Shown piece by piece: positions 34,135 through 44,872 of a stretch of DNA of 64,000 nucleotides. Position 1 is the first letter of the stretch. Each line of letters starts with the position of its first letter. This DNA comes from Sporothrix humicola (lineage: Eukaryota > Ascomycota > Sordariomycetes > Ophiostomatales > Ophiostomataceae): the NCBI GenBank assembly GCA_021396245.1, contig WNYE01000073.1:145548-209547 (forward strand), in the 5' to 3' direction. The notes beneath the pieces were generated by a model, which saw nothing but the letters and a program-made list of their open reading frames with translations, was not told where the DNA came from and did not search any database. Both the position numbers and the translations under genes were made by a program.

Positions 34135-35460
34135 TTAGCGCCAAGCCTCGAGAACGGTATCGCCCTCCTTGATGTCGGTCAGAATAACACTGTCGCGCCA
34201 AAGGGCATTCGTCTTGGCCGGATCGCGGGCCTCGGCGCCCTGAAGCATCGGTGCGTCGCCGTTGAAGTAAAGGCCCTTGGGGTGCTCGCTGAGCGGGGCC
34301 GGGGCGTCGTCGAGAGCGGCACGCAGAACATCCTTTGCCGACTTGGACACGGGGCGCATGAGAGAATTGGACTCAAACATCGACCACACGTAGCTCAGGG
34401 GCGTCGTGATGACCTTTGCAGCGACCGGGTGGGCGAACCAAAAGTTGCCACGACGGAGGAGATTGGTCGCCATGCCACCAGGATCGACACCAAGAATGGA
34501 CAGGTTGGACAGCACCGGGTCCTTGTCGAAGCGTTCCTGCATCTCGCGGCTGTGCGAGTGTTAGCTGGTCCATCATTCTTTTGTCTCTTTTTTGTCGATT
34601 GCCTGATACATACATCATCATAACCTCGCACAGCTTGGCGGCACCGTAGCGGCGCATCCCCGCCTTGCCATTCGGGTCACTATCGGGCGGGCTGTAGGTG
34701 CCCTCTGCGAGCGACTTTGTGTCTCTGAACAAGGTATTCCACTTGTCCTCAGAATAGTAATCCGGGCCACCAACTTTGTTGCGCTCATCAGCGGTACTAG
34801 AAAGTAAGTCAACCAGTTAGCAAAAGCAGAGAAGCGAGTGTGTGGTGCCGCACAAGGCAAAGACAAAAGACACAAACACAAGCAGTGTATAACCACATCG
34901 GGTACAGGACACAAAGAGGCAATCAAATCAGGAGGCAATCTGAAAAACAAAAACAGAAGCAGAAACAAACACAACACAACAGGTGGAAGTAAGACATACT
35001 CGTGAGACCAGCTGCCCACTACGACAACACGGCCGTGCTCCTTGTCCATACTGCCAAGCAGCAGCAGAGTCAAGAGCCAGTGCGATAGGTAGTTGGCCTG
35101 GAATGTCGTGTCGTAGCCGTCTTCAGTAAACGTCTGCGTCGACTGCTCTTGCCACCCAGCGTTCCAGATCAGCGCCCGGATGGGGGGCAGCGATCCGGAC
35201 GCCACCCGCGCCTTGATGTCCGCTGCCAGATCGCGCACCGACTGCAGCCGGTCGAGATCGAGGGCGAGGACGTCGTGCGTGTGCGTCTTGGGGGCCTTGG
35301 CGAGCACAGACTTGAGAGTCGACGCACCGTCGACGTTGCGTACGGTGTAGAGGCCGTGGTACTTGGCAGCGTTGGCCGTGTTGCCAGTGAGCGTCGCAAC
35401 GATCTTGGCACCAAGAGTGCCATTGGTGCCCGTGATGAGAATCGAACCTTCGGGGGCCAT
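34135..35460 (-). CDS. short-chain dehydrogenase/reductase (SDR)
   Basis: Three exons, complement(join(34135..34549,34614..34796,35000..35460)), give 352 residues. The NAD(P)-binding glycine motif is TGTNGTLG (residues 10-17). WNAG (99-102) is the structural NAG motif, the catalytic Ser is in VVGSWSH (about 150), and YGAAK (204-208) supplies Tyr and Lys. The 203-nt and 64-nt introns both have GTATGT donors. The first intron is long for this window and partly open, so a simple ORF reading gives a wrong C-terminus. The reaction cannot be told; it resembles the retinol-dehydrogenase/WW-oxidoreductase-like SDRs of fungi. It is convergent with the MFS gene. Confidence 0.85.
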
Positions 35461-36847
35461 GATGGGGTGATTTTTTGTCGTTGTCGTCAGGGTTAATCCG
35501 ATCGAGAAGGGAAGGGGAAATGTCGACGGTGACGATGGCTGTCTTGCCTGTTGTGTTATTGACAGGAGAGCTGGAATGAACTGAGAAACTGAGAAGAATA
35601 CGGTTTATGGGGAAAAGAGAAATGGGGAAGGCTCGAGGTCGAGATAAAGCTCGAGGAAGGTGGGATGGTTGGATAAAGATAGCTCTTTCTTTGTTCTGTT
35701 CGAAGCTCGCCTTTGTTCTTTCCCACCACTCTGGAGCTGTGATACTTTATATGTCGGTAGCTCTTTCTTGTTGACAGCAGAATTTTCTCACAAAATCAAT
35801 TGTTTGTGCTGGCGTCAGCTTTTTCATGTTATAGGAAAGAGCAACCGACGGGGAGATTTTTTCTGTCCGACAATTTGGGAAAGAGCGACCGGTACGCATA
35901 GCACCGTTGATGTCGACAGCCGGACCGGCTCAATGACGGACCTTTTTTGGATGTTTGTGTCCGGTCGTGCTTTCCCCGTCAAAAAAGTGGGTCTAGCGTG
36001 GCAGCAGCGAGACATTCGAGTAGCTTACTATGAGCTACAGTCACCAAATATGTGACAGTTTGTGGATAGCATCTTGAAAAATAGAATAACAAGAGTGACA
36101 TACAAATTGACACAAAATTTAGAGGGCGGTTTGTGGTGAACGAAAGGATGGTGAGATGCAGAGATGTTGGTGGCGGCAGCTGGTCGTACCTTCCTTGTAA
36201 GTGGCTTGGCTTGTTTGCTAAGAAACTTGCTACTTGCAAAAAACCAACAGAAGGGATATATTAGAGGCAACGAAGGCAGGTCGTACCCTTCGAAATCCCG
36301 TGGACCAGGAAGGAAGCTGTTGTTTGTTGCCTTGGTGCTCTGTGGCCTTGTGAGGGCCCTTTTGTGGTCCTATTGGTGTTCTTCACCATTGGTTGCTCTT
36401 TCCCGATTTGGCCTCATCTTGCAGTTGGGGCAACACAGATGGCAGAGGCAAGACACTGCACAGAAAAAAATGACAGATTGACCGTTGTGGCAGTTGCGGC
36501 TGCCTTGAGGCACTGGAACAATAGCAAAGAAGCCGGCGTCTGTCTCAACCGTTCCTTCCTCACTTGCAATCGGTCCACGTCATCATGGGATACGAAGGCC
36601 TCGTCATGTGACTCGTGCCAAACAGGCATTGAGCGTATTTTCGAGATGACAATTGAGAGGAACAATAACAAGCTTTTCCTTGTAATTGCACGCCCCCGAC
36701 AATGGACACCGACATGCCTATATATCGAGACGCCGATACCGTTGGTTGGAGACAAGCTTTTTCGAATATCTAGATGTACCTCGTCCCTGGCATCCTTCGC
36801 AACTCTCGCGGTAACCACCAAATACACGCATCTTCACGATCTTCACA
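35461..36847. promoter_or_regulatory. 1.4 kb divergent intergenic region
   Basis: Promoters of the SDR gene (-) and the GPI-protein gene (+). No gene or clear element seen. Confidence 0.5.
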
Positions 36848-37873
36848 ATGTATACCACGACGCTCCTACACTCAATTTTCCTCGTGCTGTCGCCCTTCTT
36901 TACCGCCGGGGCACACGCACAGTCCGAGGCAACGGGTGACCTGACCCTGACTGCACCTTATGGCATCCCTCCCGAGCTCTTCAACGCGTCTATTATGCGC
37001 ACCGTTCGTCAGTCGGCCGTGTATGTTCCCGGGTACAATCTGTCAGCACCCGAGGGCTTCGGTCCCAGTGGCAACGGATCGGCCGTGGACGGTTGGCAGC
37101 TCGGCGTGGCCGTCGCCGACAATGTGCCCCTAACCGATGCCGCACAACCTGGAGTCAACAGGGCCATGGTCATTGACGCGACGACACTCTGGCTGCAGGC
37201 ACCGGCCGGTGTTGACTACCTCAACGCGACAGCATGGAAGCTGTGTGCCACCGTGTTCCCATATGTGAACATGTCTGCCGTCGTCGAGGGCGCAGAAACT
37301 TATGGGAGGCTCACAGAGCACATGACGGACATCCGGAATGACGGCAGCTGCGGTGTCTGGCTGACAGACGAGTGTGCCAACACCTTGAACGAGAACGCAC
37401 TCGCGCACGGCATGAACGCGCAGGGCGACTGCTTCAACATGACCATCCCAGAGCCGTGCATGCCCTACTTTATGCGCAACCGAGGAAACGGAACGGTCGT
37501 GGGTAAGTCCATCTGCCAGCCCTTCTTTGCATCTTCTCCAATCTCTGCTAATGTGGTAATAGTCCTCGACGAAAAACTTCTCGCCGACGGCCGGTTCTAT
37601 GCCTGGGGCAGCCCACCCACCTCGTCCGGCGACATGCACGCTTTGGAATCGGCCCTGGGCCACGTCTGGCCTGTTCTTCTCACCTGGATCCAGTTCTCGC
37701 CCAGCGGCGGCGTCTTCTCAGCAAACACGCACGTCTCGTGCCTGGCGGCATCCTCGAATGGGACGGGGACAGCAAAAGAGCGAGGTACGATTGCAGCGGC
37801 CAGCCGACCTGGCACCGTCCCCAACTGGGCCCTGGCGGCTCCCATCTCTGTCGCGCTTAGCTTGCTGATATGA
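36848..37873 (+). CDS. secreted, probably GPI-anchored protein of unknown function
   Basis: Exons join(36848..37502,37563..37873) give 321 residues; if the intron is retained, 341. Signal peptide MYTTTLLHSIFLVLSPFFTAGAHAQ, then an ectodomain with many N-glycosylation sites (NAS, NLS, NGS, NAT, NMS, NMT, NGT) and about seven cysteines. The hydrophobic C-terminus (WALAAPISVALSLLI) after a small-residue stretch fits a GPI-attachment signal. The 60-nt intron (GTAAGT...GCTAAT...TAATAG) is a multiple of three with no stop. No known domain is recognised. The layout suggests a plasma-membrane or cell-wall protein. Confidence 0.75.
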   Translation: MYTTTLLHSIFLVLSPFFTAGAHAQSEATGDLTLTAPYGIPPELFNASIMRTVRQSAVYVPGYNLSAPEGFGPSGNGSAVDGWQLGVAVADNVPLTDAAQPGVNRAMVIDATTLWLQAPAGVDYLNATAWKLCATVFPYVNMSAVVEGAETYGRLTEHMTDIRNDGSCGVWLTDECANTLNENALAHGMNAQGDCFNMTIPEPCMPYFMRNRGNGTVVGKSICQPFFASSPISANVVIVLDEKLLADGRFYAWGSPPTSSGDMHALESALGHVWPVLLTWIQFSPSGGVFSANTHVSCLAASSNGTGTAKERGTIAAASRPGTVPNWALAAPISVALSLLI

Positions 37874-40404
37874 CTGGAGAGATGGCTGCTGCAGGCTGGC
37901 TATGGCCCGGAAGAGACAATGACGACCAAGACGAGGCCAAACGCGTCTACTAGACGACTAGACGAAAAGAAGACAAGTGAAGCGAGCAGATGGGGAAGGT
38001 GTTGCACGATAAAAAAAAAACCAAGCAAGACCAAAAAAAGGATGAAAATAAGGAAATGGAAAAAGAAAGATGGAATGGTAATGGAAGGTTTGGGATGTTG
38101 TCGGAATATGATCATTGGGCATGGAGTTCTCTTTTCGGTCGTCCCAAGGATCAGCCAAGGACCACTTTAGGATTCAGCTTGCAGGACGAAATCGGGCCCA
38201 GGCCTACAGAGTACTTCAAGTCAAGACCTTTTGCTGCGGCCAGACGTTCTTGGACTCTTTGGACATTTCGAACTGTTGGTTCGACATGGTGATGCACACG
38301 TCCCACATCCTCGGTGTCAGGGTTTCCTTTTGGGGGCGACGACATGAGCTAGACGATGCAGACCACCACGATAGCCATTAAGCGCGGCGCTTCTTTTTGC
38401 TCTTTTTTTCTTCTCTTTTTTCTTTTAATTTTTGACGCCACTTTTCAGCCATTCAGCCAGTCCCCGGCCCCCATCTGTTGTCCGGAAGGATCGAATCGAA
38501 AGCTGTTTGCCGCCGGCGGCTGTTTGTTGTCCACCATTGCCCATGGGCGTCATGTACCGGCCGCCACAAACCAGGCCAGCCCCAGCTGAGAAGAAAACAA
38601 TGTGGTCTTGAGGTCTCGTCCCGGGTCCACGGTCTGGCCCCGACAAGGATGGACGCCTTCCATGTTGATTGACTAGATCAAAATCCTCGATCGTCGAAGA
38701 GTCGTTCTTTTGGCGGGAATAAAAATTACAAAATCGAAGAGAAAAAAAAAACATCGACACTCACGGGCACTCAACATCCACAAAGACGACATGGTGGGCT
38801 GGCGTCCCGTCTTATTGGCCCGAGACATTGTCTTGCAAGCTCGTACCAGCCACCCCCGGCGGTTAAAATACATGGGAAAGGGAGACAGTTGTCACGGCTA
38901 GTCCCTTTCTTGCCCTTGATGAACAGGTGAACTCAGCCCCAAGCACAAGCACAAGCTTTGCTTTATTTACACCACAGACGGGAAGTGATTGACAGCTAAC
39001 AGCTCAAAATCATAGCAAAACAACACTCGATGAGATCGCCAGCATGCCCCTGCGCCTCCTTTTTCCATAGGGCTCCAGCGGCACGCATTAGGAGCCGACG
39101 CTAAGCCTCAGCTATCAACCCAAATGGGGAACAATTGCTTGTTGTTTGGGGGCTCTTTGCAGACTGGATCATCTCGAGCCAGGGTCTTTTATGCTTCTAA
39201 TGAAAGTGAAGTCAATCGGTACATCGACGGCATTCCTTCCACTACTCATTCCCTGGTCAATTGTGCGGCTCTCTGAGCGAGCCAGTGGCCCTCGCTATGA
39301 AGGCTCACCATTTCTGGGCCCTGTCTTGGTTTCTGTCTGTGGGATTTACGAGTACGACGTCCAAGACGCGAGTAGATTGCTCTAATCATCACTCTCATCT
39401 CTTTTCAAGTTTCTCGTACGGGGCCTATCTTCTTTTGTGGTTGCATTCGGTCTCGCGCAAGGGATCCTTGGCCCTATGAAATTGAGCAAAAGGGGCACTG
39501 AATCCTGAATCTGTGCCATTCTTTTTATGATTTGGAACAATACGGGACGTTTGGGAGCACTTGCTAACATTGGGGAGACATTGGGCGGTCTCTGTTTTTG
39601 GGTTGAAGGATTTGGGGGGTTACAAAACACGAGACAAGGAGGAGAGAAGGGAAATATGTACGGTCTCTCAATTCTCACGGCCCTGAAGTCTCTTGGTCCT
39701 CTTTGGTCTCTTGGTCCTCTTTGGTCTCCTGCATCTGCAGCCTCTGAAAATCAAATCCTTGTGCACGCTTTTCCCGAATGTATTTTTTGTTGTCAAACGC
39801 CAAGCATCCCTGCCAAAAGTGCTTATTCTTGGTGGTCCGCTCTTATGGTTTTCCTGTTGTGAAAATCTTTGACACTTTTTATTTTTTGTTCTTCTCTTCT
39901 TTTTTTTGTTTCTGTTTTCTTTTTCCTTCTTCTCTTTCCCTCTTTTCTGAAGCACTCTATCTCCAGTCATTTCCTGCCGTTTTGTGCCGCCTGGCCGTGT
40001 GTACTGCGATCCTTCGTACTCCTCGGGTCTGACGCCCCCTTTTCCCCTCGTCGCCTCTTGTCTTGTTACAGGGCTCCTCTCTCTTTCCTCATTTCTATTT
40101 TCTTTCCCGTCATTCCCGAGAGTGTATTCCGGTCGACGCGTGGCATTGTGCACCCAGTCAAAAAGGATCGAGTTATTCTTGCCTCTTTTTACTTTTGTTC
40201 TTTCTTCCTTTCTCTCTGATCGTCGTTCGATTTGAATTCTCACGATAATTCTTACGATCTCACCTCGCCCCATCGAGAGCCTCAAACTAAATACTGGCGC
40301 CGCAACACTGGTGACCATTGCAACCGGGGATTCGACAGTCCCTCGCTCCTACCCGCATCGTCTCGCCTTCCTTTCTCTCCCTTCTCCATCGACTCACACA
40401 CATC
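37874..40404. other. 2.5 kb intergenic region
   Basis: No supportable gene. It contains an 18-nt tandem repeat (39689-39724) and a T/C-rich leader from about 39880 to 40400 for the next gene. Confidence 0.5.
39689..39724. repeat. two perfect copies of an 18-nt tandem repeat
   Basis: The unit TCTCTTGGTCCTCTTTGG is repeated exactly twice, head to tail, upstream of the 40405 gene. Confidence 0.9.
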
Positions 40405-41568
40405 ATGACGACCGCACGAACTAACTTGGGTCCGCTGACCACCGCCTTCACCTACCCGGCCAGCTGCACAAACAATGTCATCCAGTGCTCGTACTGTCTC
40501 GTCGCCTGGCAGGCACAGACGTGCAGCAACAACCCCAACAACGCCGCCGGCGTCCAGGACAATGCCGACTGTTGGCCGCCACGGACCGCGACCAGCGCCA
40601 TCTCGACGGGTGTCGCCCTCAACGGCTGGGGCGTCTACTCGCCCGGCCTGAGCTGTCCCGTCGGCTACAACACGGCGTGCTCGGCGACGGGCACGAGCAT
40701 TGGCGGTTTCCAGTTCCAGTTTCCCGTCTCGGCCGGCGAGACCGGCATCGGCTGCTGTCCTTCGTAAGTCTCCACGGTCCCTACTAATGTTTTACATCTG
40801 CTAACGTGCGTCAGAGGCTACACATGTTCGTATGGCGGCAACGGCGGCGCGCAGACGTGTTTTAGTGTGGCGTCGACGGGCTCGTTCTCGGCCGTGCAGT
40901 GCTCCGCCGGCACCAGCGTCGACTTCAGCTACTATACCCTCGGCACTACCGTGACTGTGACGACGACCGGCACGACGACCGTCTCTGCATCGGGAGGCTC
41001 CGCCACCGCCCATACGGTTACCGACACGGGTGTCAACCTCTACAGCTTTAACACTGTCTCGATGATGGCGCCCATGTTCCAGCTCGTGCACCGCGCCAGC
41101 GACCTGCCCAGTTCTGGCTCGAGCGGCTCGAGCGGCACGAGCGGCTCGGTGCCAGAAAACACGTCAAACTCCAATTCGGGTAACGGCAACAACAACAACA
41201 ACAGCTCCAGCAAAAGCAGCAACGGTCTTTCGTCGGGCGCCATTGCCGGCATCGCCGTCGGTGCCGTCGTCGTCGGTTTAGCACTGGTGGGCGCATTCAT
41301 CTACCTGTTCCTCAAGCAGCGGAAACAAAAGAAGATTATCGCACAGTACGCACCGCCTCCCAACATGTCGGGCAACACGGGCATGCCCTCGCCGTCACCC
41401 GGCATGAACATGAACATGGGCATGGGCGGCCCGCCCATGGCACCGCACGGCATGCAGGATGGCCCCTATTTTGCCAGCTCAACACCACTGTCCAACAAGA
41501 GCATGGCGATGCAGCCGTCGCCTGTCTACGAAGCACCCTCCGAGACCCCACGACACGAGCTGGCATAG
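40405..41568 (+). CDS. single-pass membrane protein without an evident signal peptide
   Basis: Exons join(40405..40763,40815..41568) give 370 residues; the 51-nt intron is GTAAGT...GTCAG. The N-terminus (MTTARTNLGPLTTAFTYPASC) is not a signal peptide but matches a common fungal pattern (TNLGPLTT-F-PASC). A Cys-rich domain follows (~20-150, with IGCCPS and YTCSYGG), then Ser/Thr and Ser/Gly/Asn stalks. One membrane helix (AIAGIAVGAVVVGLALVGAFIYLFL) is followed by basic KQRKQKK. The tail is Met/Pro/Gly-rich and ends RHELA. By charge the Cys-rich part should be outside (reverse-anchor topology). No function is known to me; a surface sensor role is only a guess. Confidence 0.75.
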
Positions 41569-41921
41569 CCAGGTCGGTAGCCGGTGTTCTTTCCACATTT
41601 CTTCTTTCTCTCGAATCACATTACCCATAGCGTCTTCCTTTCTATGATAAACTTTTTTGAACTTGTTTTTCTTTGATCTTTGGCTTGCGCGGTGTTCTCG
41701 GTTGCAATGCAATCTTATTCTTGTTTTCTCTTTTTATTCTTTCAGACGGGCGTATCAGGTGCCAAAGCCTAATGTAGATACCAAAATTTTAAAATACCAC
41801 TGGCCCATTTACGGTGTATCTCAATCATCTCATTCATGCTTCGTTTCTTCATTTCTTCATTTCTTCATTTCTTCATACATACGATATACTAGTAATGATA
41901 CTCGGTTCGCCAACAATCCTA
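41569..41921. other. 353-base convergent spacer with a short tandem repeat
   Basis: This is the shared 3' region. About four copies of an 8-base unit (TTTCTTCA) occur at 41844-41875. No gene. Confidence 0.5.
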
Positions 41922-43199
41922 TTAGACGGTGGCCTCCTGGTCAAATGCCTTCTTGAGCTTCTCACAGCAGTCCCGGTACAGCTCCTCGGCTCCTTCGGCC
42001 GCCTTGAGCGGGTTTGGGCTCTTGTCCCAGCTGTGCGGCACATCGGGCACCATCTTGTAATAGACGTCCTTGCCAATCGATGCGCGGCCCAACCGTCCAG
42101 CCAGCTCCTCGCCCTCGCACATGAGCATATCCCACTCGCACGTGTAGAACAGAACGCGCGGCGGCAGGTCGCGCGCCAGGCGCTCGTCCGTCGCTTGTGA
42201 CGGCGACAGGTACGGGTCCAGCAGATCCAGGTCGGGCGGGTAGAGGTAGGACGCGTCAAACAGGTCCGTCAGATTCGACGGCAGCGCCTGGTCGGGCCGC
42301 TTGCACGTGGCCCGGCGCTCGGCACGGCTCAGCTTGTAGTTGACGGTCGGGTACCACGTCGCGACTGCCACGACACGGTGTGCCGGCAGCGGCGACTCGA
42401 CGCCGGCGGTCTCCTTGTACTCGCCGAGGCGCAGCAGGGATGTCAAACAAATATTGCCGCCAGCAGAGAATCCTGAAGTGGCCAGCCGCATCGGGTCGAT
42501 GCGAAGCGATGCTGCATTGCGGATCAAGTACAGTAGTGCATCCGTGCCGTCCTCGACAGCCGTGGGGAACGCGTGCTCGGGTGCCAGGCGGTAGTCCACC
42601 GACACAAAAATGGCGCCGGCCGTCTCGACCACAGCCCGGCCGAACCGCGCGTCGTCCGTGGCGGCGCCCATCACAAACCCGCCGCCGTGGAAGTTGACGA
42701 CGGTGGGGTACGGCCGCCCGCCCTTTGCGTTTTTGATGTCGTAGCCCTCGGGCGTGTAAAACTGCAGCGTAAACGTGCCGCCCTTGTGCTTTTTCGACAG
42801 CGTAGACGTCACTGTCCGTGTAAAAGACGGCGAGGGTGGCCGCGGCGGCGCCAAAAAGTGCATCGTCATGCCGACATACTGCAGGGAACGCCACCAGGTG
42901 GCCGACATGCGCAGCGAGAAGCGCGACGGCGGCGATGTCGTCGTCTTGTCGGCGGCCGTGTTGCGACGCTGGCTCACAGGCACTTCCGCTTCCCGGCCGG
43001 GATCGTCTTTTGGGTCGGCGAGGCCCACGGGGACCCCGGCCACGTTTGCCTGCAAGGGCGCTGCTTGCTTGGCGGCCGCTTTCTCGGCCTTTTTCTCTGC
43101 CTTTTCAACCTTCTTTTCTGCTCTGACTGTCATCTTCTCGGCCTTCTTTTCTGCTTTCTCGTCCTTTCTCTGCTGCTTTGTCGGCTTGTCTGCTGCCAT
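41922..43199 (-). CDS. alpha/beta hydrolase (HSL-like); candidate ergosteryl-aspartate hydrolase ErdH
   Basis: Intronless, 425 residues from the Met at 43199. Residues 1-45 are a Lys/Glu/Ala repeat (KAEKKAEK), a charged helix. The hydrolase domain (~125-415) has the oxyanion motif HGGG (171-174), VDYRLAPEHAFP, the nucleophile Ser245 in GFSAGG, and the probable acid and base Asp357 (CEWDML) and His389 (VPHSW). This is the hormone-sensitive-lipase/AB_hydrolase_3 layout, acting on small esters. There is no signal peptide, so it is cytosolic or on membranes. It is divergent from the AspRS-DUF2156 gene at 44873. That pairing makes an ester hydrolase for ergosteryl-aspartate an attractive role, but the link rests on position and chemistry. 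Confidence 0.85.
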   Translation of the reverse strand: MAADKPTKQQRKDEKAEKKAEKMTVRAEKKVEKAEKKAEKAAAKQAAPLQANVAGVPVGLADPKDDPGREAEVPVSQRRNTAADKTTTSPPSRFSLRMSATWWRSLQYVGMTMHFLAPPRPPSPSFTRTVTSTLSKKHKGGTFTLQFYTPEGYDIKNAKGGRPYPTVVNFHGGGFVMGAATDDARFGRAVVETAGAIFVSVDYRLAPEHAFPTAVEDGTDALLYLIRNAASLRIDPMRLATSGFSAGGNICLTSLLRLGEYKETAGVESPLPAHRVVAVATWYPTVNYKLSRAERRATCKRPDQALPSNLTDLFDASYLYPPDLDLLDPYLSPSQATDERLARDLPPRVLFYTCEWDMLMCEGEELAGRLGRASIGKDVYYKMVPDVPHSWDKSPNPLKAAEGAEELYRDCCEKLKKAFDQEATV

Positions 43200-44872
43200 G
43201 TTTTGTAAACGGTGGAGCTGTAGGCTGTAGGGTGAAGGATCCGGGTTGTGTTCCCGTTTTCTCGTGCTTTTCAGATTCAGGGACCACAAGAGATCAGAGA
43301 TCGATCTGGGCTTTCAGATTAAATCTTGGAATTCGTGAGACGGCTCAGGCGGGTAATTAATCGTATCGAATCGGAATCATGAGCTTCCCATTGTGCAATT
43401 ATCGGTGTTGCTCGTGTTGTTTGGTTTGTCCGTTTCGATATCCGTATTGTCGTCCGTGTGCTGGTCCGTCAGTCCGTGTTCGGCTTTGTAGAACAGCAAA
43501 TCAATTCATGCAAAGCAACCCTGTTCTGTCTTTTTTTAAGAGAGAAAGTAATCTGTAAAGAAAAAATATGAATCAATTATCCCATATTAAGTGACAAAGT
43601 TGGCTCCGTTGGTGACGAAATCGATCTCGAAAGCCCGTTCTCCTCTTTTCCTCGCCTTTTTCCCCACGCCAATGCCACGCCATCTGAACTCATTGACGTT
43701 TGGTATGCCCGATCGCGCGCTAATTCAACCGACGGACAGGCTGAGACAGGCGAGACAGGTTCTCAAAGGCCCAACAGGCTCAGATAAGGGAGACTTATCA
43801 AGGCTGTACAAGAGGCGACAGACCCTAGAGCTAATACTCCTTTTGGGCAGTTGCCACATCCCAAAGAAACAGAAAAAAGAACTTACCTCGTCATACTTTT
43901 TGTCCCTTTTCTTCTTCTTCTCCTTAGGCAATATGCAATTAGCAATTATGCACGACGTAATATTTGCCCTTTTCGAGTCTTTGTCCTTGATGCAGCTTGC
44001 TTTTGGGTGTGGTGGGATCGCCCAGGACTGGGTGCACTTATTGGCGGGTAGGGCCCGCAGAAACGGGCAGAACGTTATTCAACGGCCACCATCATAGACT
44101 TTGAGGTTTTGTCAATTGAAACGGTAAACAAGGATCAAGATACATAGAATCAGCCACAGAATCGTCGATTCTTCTCCCCTGAATCCGTGCGCTGGCAGTT
44201 GCTCCCCTGCCGCGGTTTCCATAAAAGAGAAGATATCGGTGCCTGTCCCAGTGCGCCTCTGTAGGTAATGACGTCATGGACTACACAATAATTTTGGTGC
44301 CAGCTCAGGGCAGGTGCGATTGGCATCGCAAACGCAGCAATGCGTCTGCTTTTGGTCTTTCCTTCCCAATTGAACGTGCTGACACGTTCCTGCCTTGATG
44401 CATTCTTGGACAAGAGGCAAGTAAATGCAGGTGGCGTCCAGACCGTTCTGGACAGATGCCGGAGGATATTGACCGGGAGCGATGCCGCCCTGGCGTCATA
44501 CTAATCTGACCTTGTTAGCCAATATCCTGCGCTCTCTCGCTCTGAAGCTCTCATACATGTGCTTGTCCACCAAAAACATATGCGCCCGAGAGTGCCGAAA
44601 GAGGCAATAGCAGTAGCTTTATGTGTGTGTCATGAGCACACTCGCTCTTTCCCTTTTTAACCTTAAACAGAGGTGGTCCTCGCTTACCTGACTTGGCGCT
44701 GCATTGCTTTTCCTATTTTCCGTTTTTGCATTTTGCATCTCGAATCCTTCACTTCTACTGTTTTCAGCTTTGCTCAATAGACTCTTGATATTTTACACTT
44801 TAGAGCCAATCTACAAGATACGCAAACACACCACAGTATCGTTTACTGACTACAACGACAACACCCACGACA
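43200..44872. promoter_or_regulatory. 1.7 kb divergent promoter of the hydrolase and ErdS-like genes
   Basis: No convincing gene lies between the two starts, so regulatory sequence may be shared. I did not find a clear sterol-response element. Confidence 0.45.

Noticed and set aside
43200..44872. Sterol-response element between the hydrolase and erdS genes
   Set aside because: Only an imperfect TCGTATC near 43362 resembles the Upc2-type core, which is too weak to call.
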